Positions 1 through 5,046 of a stretch of 5,046 nt of DNA are shown here, in pieces. This stretch comes from Aquincola sp. (GTDB taxonomy: Bacteria; Pseudomonadota; Gammaproteobacteria; Burkholderiales; Burkholderiaceae_C). Below the pieces are notes generated by a model that was not told where the DNA came from, made no database searches, and worked only from the letters and a program-made list of their open reading frames with translations. The first letter of the stretch is position 1. Every line of letters starts with the position of its first letter. The position numbers were made by a program, and so were the translations under genes. Location of the stretch: assembly GCA_029884035.1 (NCBI GenBank), contig JAOUIM010000295.1:1-5046 (forward strand). The letters are read 5' to 3'.

Positions 1-1252
1 ACGCGACACCCGGCTGCCGGTGGCGCTGCGGGCGCGCGCGGCACGCAACCGCGCTGCGATCGAACCGTTTCTCGCGGCGCACGACGCCGCGCGGGTGCGC
101 GACCTGTGGATCGTCAACGGTGTGGCAGTGACGCTGCCGGCGGTGGCCGTGAAGGAACTGGCGGCCCAGCCAAGTGTGGAACGCATCGACCTGGATTCGT
201 TCGTGCAGGGGGGGCGTTTGCCGCGCCGCTCCGCGCCGCGTGCTGCATCGTCGTCGCCATCGGCGGCGCCCGACGCAATCGTGGACACCACCGCGGAACA
301 GCTGCACGCCGCGCCGGGATGGAACATCGCCGCGGTGCACGCGCCGGAGTTGTGGCGGCTCGGCCATACCGGCCAGGGGGTGGTGGTGGCGTCGATGGAC
401 ACCGGCGTCGACCTGGCGCACCCGGCGCTCAGGCATCGGTGGCGCGGCGGTGGCAACAGCTGGTTCGACCCGCACGGCGAGGAGGCCGCACCCTACGATG
501 CCCTCGGCCACGGCACGCAGGCGATGGGCATCGTCGTCGGCGGCTCGGCGCTGGGCGTGGCGCCCGATGCGCGCTGGATCGCGGTGAAGCTGTACAACGC
601 AACCGGTGGCGCGCGCATGAGCGACATCCACCTCGCGTTCCAGTGGCTGATGGACCCTGATGGCGACCCGGCCACGGTCGACGCGCCCGATGTCGTCAAC
701 GCCTCGTGGGCATTGGGCGGACGCGGGCCGGGCGCGTGCGTCCTCGAGTTCAGCGACGACGTCCGCGCGTTGCGCAACGCCGGCATCGCGGTGGTGTTCG
801 CCGCCGGCAACGATGGCCCCGCGCCGCGCACGAGCAGCAGCCCCGGCAACAACCCCGGCGTGCTGTCCGCAGGCCCGGTGGACCGCGACATGGCGATCGC
901 GCGCCAGGCCAGCCGCGGCCCGTCGTCGTGCGATGGTGCGGTGTTTCCGCGGCTGGTGGCGCCCGGGGTGAACGTGCGCACGGCCGATCTCTCGCACGGC
1001 GGCGTGCCGTCGTACGCGACGGTGTCGGGCAGCTCGCTGGCCGCGCCGCATGTCGCGGGCGTGCTGGCCCTGCTCGCGGGAGCGTTCCCGTCGGCGTCGG
1101 TGGCCGATCTGGAGGATGCGCTGGTTCGCGGCGCGAACGACCTCGGTGACGCCGGCGCCGACAACACCTATGGATACGGGTTTACAGACGCGCTGGCGTC
1201 GTACAAGCTCCTGCTGCAATCGATCGGGGCCACCGGATCGAGCCGTCAATGA
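1..1252 (+). CDS. S8 (subtilisin-like) serine peptidase, 5' partial
   Basis: Secreted endopeptidase of the subtilase family, probably acting outside the cell. The frame is open to the left edge and the first residues already read as the middle of an I9-type inhibitory propeptide (WIVNGVAVTLPA, then LAAQPSVERIDLD). The GTG at 20 is therefore unlikely to be the true start, and the start plus signal peptide lie upstream. Numbering from that GTG, a propeptide remnant covers about 1-62, a Ser/Ala/Pro-rich linker about 63-90, and the catalytic domain about 98-400. The triad is visible: Asp127 in MDTGVD, His164 in GHGT and Ser339 in GSSLAAPH. The oxyanion-hole Asn264 sits in AAGNDGP. The active-site serine motif differs conservatively from the usual GTSMAAPH. 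The protein ends about 70 residues after the serine, with no PPC or other C-terminal domain. It is followed closely by the SCO gene. Family is certain; substrate is unknown. Confidence 0.95.
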   Translation, partial: RDTRLPVALRARAARNRAAIEPFLAAHDAARVRDLWIVNGVAVTLPAVAVKELAAQPSVERIDLDSFVQGGRLPRRSAPRAASSSPSAAPDAIVDTTAEQLHAAPGWNIAAVHAPELWRLGHTGQGVVVASMDTGVDLAHPALRHRWRGGGNSWFDPHGEEAAPYDALGHGTQAMGIVVGGSALGVAPDARWIAVKLYNATGGARMSDIHLAFQWLMDPDGDPATVDAPDVVNASWALGGRGPGACVLEFSDDVRALRNAGIAVVFAAGNDGPAPRTSSSPGNNPGVLSAGPVDRDMAIARQASRGPSSCDGAVFPRLVAPGVNVRTADLSHGGVPSYATVSGSSLAAPHVAGVLALLAGAFPSASVADLEDALVRGANDLGDAGADNTYGYGFTDALASYKLLLQSIGATGSSRQ

Positions 1253-1261
1253 TGTCGATCA

Positions 1262-1266
1262 GGGAG
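1262..1266 (+). promoter_or_regulatory. Ribosome binding site that decides the SCO gene start
   Basis: GGGAG lies 6 nt upstream of the ATG at 1273 and 3 nt upstream of the ATG at 1270. Earlier in-frame ATGs at 1249 and 1252 overlap the protease stop codon and lack an equally placed site. Spacing favours 1273, which also gives a compact signal-peptide n-region beginning MKKMRVR. Confidence 0.55.
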
Positions 1267-1272
1267 ACGATG

Positions 1273-1896
1273 ATGAAGAAGATGAGAGTTCGGTCCGCTC
1301 ACGGCGTGCTGGCGGCTGCCTGCATCGCCATGGGCGCGCTGCTGGCGCCCGCGGTCGGGCACGCGCACGACGGCAAGGCGCACGCCCAGTGGGAAGGCAC
1401 CGGCGACTACCAGCGCACCGTGCGCCCGTATGCCGTGCCCGACGTGGTGCTCACCGACGCCGACGCGCGCCCCGTGCGATTGCGCGAGCTGCTGGCGGGC
1501 AGCGACCCGGTGATGATGAACTTCGTGTTCACCACCTGCGGCACGATCTGCCCGGTGATGGTCAAGGTGTTCGCCGACGTGCCGGCCGCGCTGGGTGCAC
1601 AGGCCGCAAACCTGCGACTGATCTCGATATCGATCGATCCGGACAACGACACGCCGGCCCAGCTGAAGACGTACGCGAAGGCGATCGGTGCCGGCGAGCG
1701 CTGGAAATTCCTGACCGGGCGCGTGCAGGACATCAAGACCGTCCAGATGGCGTTCGACAGCTATCGCGGCGACAAGATGAACCACGAACCGCTGACGCTG
1801 ATGCGGCAGGCGCCCGGCAAGCCGTGGATCCGCATCGACGGATTCGCGACGCCCGACGAGCTGGTTCGTGAGTACCGCAAGGTCGTGCTGCAGTGA
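1273..1896 (+). CDS. SCO1/SenC family protein, periplasmic thioredoxin-fold copper/thiol protein
   Basis: SCO proteins have a thioredoxin-like fold and deliver copper to, or reduce thiols of, copper oxidases; some act as redox sensors. With the start at 1273 the protein has 207 residues. A signal peptide (MKKMRVR, hydrophobic core about 11-29) probably ends at Ala31, and the mature start is His-rich (HDGKAHAQ). The copper/thiol motif is Cys89-Gly-Thr-Ile-Cys93 in FTTCGTICPVM. The strand LISISIDPDNDTP and the conserved-type His171 in MNHEPLTL fit the family. There is no C-terminal membrane anchor, so it is probably soluble. Alternative starts are 1249 (ATGA overlap with the protease stop), 1252 and 1270. 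The Gly after the first Cys replaces the Pro seen in classical SCO1. It sits between a protease and an exported cytochrome fusion that overlaps its stop, so a role in maturing or supporting an extracytoplasmic redox enzyme is plausible but not shown. Confidence 0.9.
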   Translation: MKKMRVRSAHGVLAAACIAMGALLAPAVGHAHDGKAHAQWEGTGDYQRTVRPYAVPDVVLTDADARPVRLRELLAGSDPVMMNFVFTTCGTICPVMVKVFADVPAALGAQAANLRLISISIDPDNDTPAQLKTYAKAIGAGERWKFLTGRVQDIKTVQMAFDSYRGDKMNHEPLTLMRQAPGKPWIRIDGFATPDELVREYRKVVLQ

Positions 1897-3578
1897 GGTC
1901 GCACGCGGCGATGAGGGCGGGGATGTGGCTGCGCGCTGCAAGCGTTGCGCTGAGCGTTCTGGGTTGCCCGGCAATCGTGGGGAACACGGCTTGGGCGCAA
2001 CCGGCGGCAGCCGTCCTGTCTGGCGACGATGCGGCCCGGCTGCTGCTCGGCCAGCGCATCTACCGCGAGGGCATCGGCGCGTCCGGCGCACCGCTGAAGG
2101 CAGTCGGCGCGGCGCAGACGGCCCTCTCCGGCAAGGATGCGGCGTGTTCGATCTGCCACCGCAGGAGCGGCTATGGCACGGCCGAGGGCAAGTTCGTGAT
2201 CCGGCCGATCATCGGCCCCGCGTTGCTGGCGGAGCAGACGGTGCCCGTGCACACACCGCGCGTGAAGGCGCGCGTGGGAGTCAGCCAGCGACCGGCCTAC
2301 ACCGAGCCGCTGCTGGCGCGCGCCGTTCGCGCGGGGCTCGATGCGTCGGGCAAGCCGCTCGATCCGGTGATGCCTCGATATGCATTGAACGATGAGGAGA
2401 TGCGGGCACTGTCGGCCTATCTCTTCTCGTTGTCGGCGCAGCCCTCGCCCGGTGTCGACGAAGAGGAGATGCACTTCGCCACCGTGATCCAGCCTGGCGT
2501 GGCACCCGAGCGACGGCGCGCGATGATCGACGTGATGCAGGCGTTCGTGAGGGACAAGGGAGCGAACGTACGCTCGGACGACCGGCGGCGCGAGGCCGGC
2601 AACATGCGGATGTACCGCTCGTACCGCAAGTGGGTGCTGCATGAGTGGGTTCTCAGTGGTCCCAGCGAAACCTGGGACGCGCAGCTGGAGGCCTACTATC
2701 GCAAGCAGCCGGTGTTTGCCCTTGTGGGGGGTATCGGGAGCGCGAACTGGGCACCGATCCATGCCTTCTGCGAGCGACTGGAAGTCCCCAGCGTGTTCGC
2801 GCAAGCCGATGTGCCCGTGGTGAGCGGCACGAACAACTACAACTTCTATTTGTCCAGGGGTGTCGCGCTCGAGGCGGAGGTGCTGGCCCGCTACCTGCGC
2901 GATCAGCCTGGTTCCGGAAAGATCGTCCAGGTGTTCCGTCGCGACGACGCCGGTTCGACCGCGGCGGCCACACTGCGCAAGGCGCTGGCGACGCCAGCGG
3001 CCCCGACGCTCGAGGACCGCACACTCGACGGCCAGGCCGACGACGCGTTCTGGAGCACGGTGGTCGCCGGCAACCCCGCGGCGGTCGTGCTGTGGCTCGG
3101 TGCTGCAGACCTCAAACAGGCGGCCCGGCCACTGGCCCGCGCGTCCGGCATCCCGCTGTACCTGTCATTCGAACTGCTTGACGGCAAGCTCCCCGACGCC
3201 GCCCTCACGGCCGGCGGCAACGCCCGCTGGGTGTATCCGTCCGACTTGCCGCCGCGGCGCGAGGCACGCCTGCTGCGCAGCAAGGTGTGGTTTCACAACA
3301 AGGGCATCGCGATCACCGACGAGGCGGTGCAGATCAACGCGCTGTTCGCGATGACGGTCGTCAGCGACGTGGTGGGGCACATCATGGACAGCTTCTCGCG
3401 CGACTACTTCGTCGAGCGCCTCGAGCACGTGGTCGGGCAGACGCCGATGCCGTCGCTGTACCCGCAGGTCAGCCTCGGCCCGGGCCAGCGTTTCGCCGCC
3501 AAGGGCAGCACCATCGTGCAGCTGCCGGACACCGACAAGCAGTTGCCCAAGGCGCTGTCGCCCTGGATCGTTCCATAG
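1893..3578 (+). CDS. Cytochrome c / type 1 periplasmic binding protein fusion
   Basis: Two exported domains in one 561-residue chain. Residues about 1-35 are a signal peptide with a likely cleavage site AWA|Q. A weak lipobox-like VLGC at Cys25 leaves lipoprotein anchoring open. A mono-heme cytochrome c domain (about 42-182) has the CSICH heme site at Cys85, Cys88 and His89, with probable axial Met160 in DPVMPRY followed by the usual C-terminal helix (MRALSAYLFSL). From about 193 to 540 there is a Leu/Ile/Val-type ABC substrate-binding fold: FATVIQPGV, then GGIGSAN at 279-285, VPSVFAQADVP, IVQVFRRDDAGS and AAVVLWLGAADL. No permease or ATPase gene is nearby, so it may bind a ligand for sensing or electron transfer rather than uptake; this is inference. 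The GTG start at 1893 overlaps the SCO stop by 4 nt. In-frame ATGs at 1911 and 1923 (AGGG 5 nt upstream of 1923) are possible alternatives. Domain calls are firm; ligand and electron partner are unknown. Confidence 0.9.
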   Translation: MRSHAAMRAGMWLRAASVALSVLGCPAIVGNTAWAQPAAAVLSGDDAARLLLGQRIYREGIGASGAPLKAVGAAQTALSGKDAACSICHRRSGYGTAEGKFVIRPIIGPALLAEQTVPVHTPRVKARVGVSQRPAYTEPLLARAVRAGLDASGKPLDPVMPRYALNDEEMRALSAYLFSLSAQPSPGVDEEEMHFATVIQPGVAPERRRAMIDVMQAFVRDKGANVRSDDRRREAGNMRMYRSYRKWVLHEWVLSGPSETWDAQLEAYYRKQPVFALVGGIGSANWAPIHAFCERLEVPSVFAQADVPVVSGTNNYNFYLSRGVALEAEVLARYLRDQPGSGKIVQVFRRDDAGSTAAATLRKALATPAAPTLEDRTLDGQADDAFWSTVVAGNPAAVVLWLGAADLKQAARPLARASGIPLYLSFELLDGKLPDAALTAGGNARWVYPSDLPPRREARLLRSKVWFHNKGIAITDEAVQINALFAMTVVSDVVGHIMDSFSRDYFVERLEHVVGQTPMPSLYPQVSLGPGQRFAAKGSTIVQLPDTDKQLPKALSPWIVP

Positions 3579-3583
3579 CGCAG

Positions 3584-3598
3584 GCGGCGGGGCGCCGC
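3584..3598. terminator. Possible hairpin between convergent genes
   Basis: A perfect 6-bp all-GC stem (GCGGCG at 3584-3589, CGCCGC at 3593-3598) with a 3-nt loop fills most of the 21-nt gap between the two convergent stop codons. Position suits a bidirectional terminator. No T-run follows on either strand, so it is not a canonical intrinsic terminator, and short GC stems are easy to find by chance in this base composition. Confidence 0.25.
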
Positions 3599-3599
3599 G

Positions 3600-4304
3600 T
3601 CAGGCGATCTGGCTTTCGCCGGAGGGGTTGTTCATCAGCCTGGAGATCGCAAAGGGGCGTTCGATCAACCCGAGTTCGACCGCCATCAGCGTCAGTTCAG
3701 CGGCATTGCGCAGGCCGAGCTTTTGCATCAGCGTGGCGCGGTGCTTCTCGACGGTCTTGGGGCTGAGGCTGAGGAACTCTGCCGCGGTCCGGTTGGTGCG
3801 GCCTTCGGCGATGAGCTGCAGGATGCTGCGCTCGCGGCGGGTCAGGGCGTCGAGCCGCGACGACTTCGCACCGTTGCCGGCGGGATAGAGGAAGCTCTGA
3901 ACGACATGGGCCGAGACATCCGGGCTGAGGTAGTTCTTGCCCTTGGCGACCGATCGGATGGCCATCAGCAGCTCGTCGAGCGAGGCGTCCTTGAGCACGT
4001 AGCCGTCGGCGCCAGCGCGCAGCGACTCGCGCACGTAGTCTTCCGTCTTGAACGACGTGAGGATCATGACCTTGACGTCAGGCTGGCGCCGCTTGATCTG
4101 CTGCAGGATCTCGAGGCCGCTCGCATCGACGAGCGCGATGTCCATCAGCACCACATGGGGATCGCAGTTGAGCGAGGACTGCATCGCCTCCCTGCCGCTG
4201 GACGCGTGGGCGACGATCTGGAACTCATCGTGCGCCGAGATCAGCGCGGCAAGCCCGAGGCGGAAGAGGGTGTTGTTGTCGACGAGGACGAGACGGATGC
4301 TCAT
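3600..4304 (-). CDS. NarL/FixJ-type two-component response regulator
   Basis: A 234-residue cytoplasmic DNA-binding regulator. The receiver domain (about 2-118) has Asp9 at the acidic pocket, phospho-acceptor Asp55 in VVLMDIALVD, Thr83 in MILTSF and Lys105 in YVLKD. A linker leads to a LuxR-type helix-turn-helix at about 153-214, with LTRRERSILQLIAEGRTN and the recognition segment SLSPKTVEKHRATLMQKLG. The usual second acidic residue of the pocket (DD in NarL) is Asn10 here. The frame stays open far upstream, but homology begins exactly at the ATG at 4304 (MSIRLVLVD), so the longer version is spurious. The start overlaps the stop of the upstream pseudopilin gene as ATGA and has no good ribosome binding site of its own, which suggests translational coupling. 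No histidine kinase is in the window. Target genes are unknown; the linked pseudopilin operon and the convergent exported redox genes are candidates. Confidence 0.95.
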   Translation of the reverse strand: MSIRLVLVDNNTLFRLGLAALISAHDEFQIVAHASSGREAMQSSLNCDPHVVLMDIALVDASGLEILQQIKRRQPDVKVMILTSFKTEDYVRESLRAGADGYVLKDASLDELLMAIRSVAKGKNYLSPDVSAHVVQSFLYPAGNGAKSSRLDALTRRERSILQLIAEGRTNRTAAEFLSLSPKTVEKHRATLMQKLGLRNAAELTLMAVELGLIERPFAISRLMNNPSGESQIA

Positions 4305-4891
4305 GAGTGTGTCCGGTTGACCGGCCTTTTTCGATCGGGTGGCGCAATGCCAGTGTCTGGCGTGTCGCCGTCGGCGTGATTCACGAGGATGGGTCGGCCC
4401 GTGGCCGATACCGCGAAGGTCCAGTCGCGGTAGGTCTTGAGCCCTTCGAAGAACTGGTAGCCGCGGGCAAAGCCCGCCTGCTTGATGGGTTCCTTGTCGG
4501 AGACGCTGTACACGCCGGCGATGCGGTTGCCCACGTGAAGCACGCCCCACTCGGCACCGCCGGTCACGGGGTCCGGATAGGGGCGCCTGAGGTGGCGCAC
4601 CGGCACGGGGTAGCGGTCGTCCTCGAGAAGATCCGCAAGGCTGGCCGGCAGCACGCGCGGGCTCCCCGGCGGCGCGCCGAAGTAGTAGCGCTGGATCGCC
4701 TGTCGGTACTGGTCGCCGACGAAGAGCAGCTCCTGCTCCTGGGCGCGCTGGCGTGTCAGCGACCAGACGTCGACGGCGGCCATCAGCGCAATGCCGCCCA
4801 GCGCCAGTGCGAGGAGCAGTGCCAGCAGGACGACTCCGCCCTGCGGCCGGCGTGGTCGCGTTCGACGGAATGCGGGTCGAGACCTGGCCAC
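4301..4891 (-). CDS. Type II secretion pseudopilin-like protein lacking Glu5
   Basis: A 196-residue inner-membrane/periplasmic protein of the pseudopilin type. A basic leader (MARSRPAFRRTRPRRPQGG) precedes a hydrophobic helix, VVLLALLLALALGGIALMAA (about 20-39), placed like a type IV pilin N-terminus. Processing after Gly19 would put Ala24 at the position of the usual Glu5, as in tip-type pseudopilins such as GspK that also lack it. The helix continues into a polar, Glu-rich stretch ending in ELLFVGDQYRQAIQRYY, typical of pseudopilin helix 1. The globular part contains LLEDDRYPVPVRHLRR, DPVTGGAEWG and FEGLKTYRDWTF. A Pro/Arg-rich, probably disordered tail ends it. GTG at 4891 is chosen because GGAG lies 6 nt upstream and it directly follows the stop codon of the GspG-like gene. 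Family is likely; the exact subunit role is not determined. Confidence 0.85.
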   Translation of the reverse strand: MARSRPAFRRTRPRRPQGGVVLLALLLALALGGIALMAAVDVWSLTRQRAQEQELLFVGDQYRQAIQRYYFGAPPGSPRVLPASLADLLEDDRYPVPVRHLRRPYPDPVTGGAEWGVLHVGNRIAGVYSVSDKEPIKQAGFARGYQFFEGLKTYRDWTFAVSATGRPILVNHADGDTPDTGIAPPDRKRPVNRTHS

Positions 4892-5046
4892 CTACTTCTC
4901 CGCCACCGTGGGGCCCGCGCTCTTCCCCGCGGGCTGGATGTCGTAGACGGCACCCAGGCTCGGGTCCTGGGGCGCGATGACGACCCAATCGGCCTTCTCC
5001 GAAACGGGGTCGACCGGCACCTGGCGCAGGTACCGCTTGGCAACGA
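4892..5046 (-). CDS. GspG-like pseudopilin, C-terminal fragment (5' end outside window)
   Basis: Only the last 50 codons are present; the gene enters from the right edge on the minus strand and stops at TAG 4892-4894. The visible protein begins VAKRYLRQVPVDPVSEKADW and ends in GKSAGPTVAEK. The RYLRxxPxDPxxxxxDW pattern is the hallmark C-terminal region of GspG/major-pseudopilin-like proteins of type II secretion systems, followed by the short tail with GAVYDIQ where GspG proteins carry DVFDVYS. The same motif recurs in the next gene (RHLRRPYPDPVTGGAEWG), so the two look like related pseudopilins in tandem. The next gene begins immediately after this stop codon. The N-terminal methylation/cleavage segment cannot be seen here, so whether it is the major or a minor pseudopilin is open. 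Confidence 0.8.
   Translation of the reverse strand, partial: VAKRYLRQVPVDPVSEKADWVVIAPQDPSLGAVYDIQPAGKSAGPTVAEK
4898..4901 (-). promoter_or_regulatory. Ribosome binding site for the second pseudopilin gene
   Basis: GGAG on the minus strand, inside the last codons of the GspG-like gene, lies 6 nt upstream of the GTG at 4891. It supports the GTG start, which follows the upstream TAG without a gap. Confidence 0.6.

Noticed and set aside
1028..1051. Active-site motif GSSLAAPH in place of GTSMAAPH as a sign of an inactive protease
   Set aside because: Both changes are conservative, and the catalytic Ser, His, Asp and oxyanion Asn are all present. There is no reason to call it inactive.
1246..2091. 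A minus-strand open frame opposite the SCO gene
   Set aside because: It lies opposite a clear SCO gene, and its composition (Arg/His-rich, no motifs) is that of an antisense shadow.
1761..2804. A 347-codon minus-strand open frame opposite the SCO and fusion genes
   Set aside because: Its translation is Arg/His/Ala-rich with no recognisable domain and lies opposite two well-supported genes, so it is a GC-rich antisense shadow.
3600..4988. A long minus-strand open frame that would extend the response regulator by 228 residues at its N-terminus
   Set aside because: The added part is low-complexity Arg/Pro/Gly sequence and runs out of frame through the better-supported pseudopilin gene. Receiver homology starts exactly at the ATG at 4304.
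4783..5043. A minus-strand open frame of 86 codons at the right edge
   Set aside because: It is Arg/Ser/Pro-rich without motifs and overlaps the frame encoding the GspG-like ending VAKRYLRQVPVDPVS, which has a matching neighbour and a proper gene junction.
1..5046. Search for CRISPR arrays, tRNA or rRNA genes, insertion sequences and attachment sites
   Set aside because: No spaced direct repeats, RNA gene signatures, transposase motifs or terminal inverted repeats were seen by reading. The window is essentially fully coding.

Overview
The window is GC-rich (roughly two thirds G+C by eye) and packed with genes, with no non-coding stretch longer than about 20 bases. GC content, gene families and codon use suggest a betaproteobacterium of the Burkholderiales type (Rubrivivax/Leptothrix/Rhizobacter-like). 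This placement is an inference and the genus cannot be fixed from the sequence alone.

Left half, plus strand: three consecutive genes form a probable operon. The first, cut by the left edge, is a secreted subtilisin-like (S8) serine protease with its propeptide and a complete catalytic triad. The second is a periplasmic SCO1/SenC-family protein with a CxxxC copper/thiol motif. The third overlaps the second by 4 nt. It encodes an exported fusion of a mono-heme c-type cytochrome domain with a type 1 (Leu/Ile/Val-type) periplasmic binding-protein domain. All three products appear to be exported, and two are redox-related.

Right half, minus strand: three genes read toward the first group and converge on a 21-nt gap at 3579-3599. 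In order of transcription they are the C-terminal end of a GspG-like type II secretion pseudopilin (cut by the right edge), a second pseudopilin-like protein whose N-terminal segment lacks the usual Glu5, and a NarL/FixJ-type response regulator. The second pseudopilin follows the stop codon of the first directly, and the regulator start overlaps the second pseudopilin stop (ATGA). This points to one co-translated unit.

Working picture (inference): the minus-strand genes belong to a non-canonical type II secretion or pseudopilus cluster with its own response regulator. The plus-strand genes encode exported proteins, a protease and a redox pair, that may be substrates of, or functionally tied to, that export system. 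The most distinctive items are the cytochrome c/binding-protein fusion paired with SCO, and the response regulator embedded in a pseudopilin operon.
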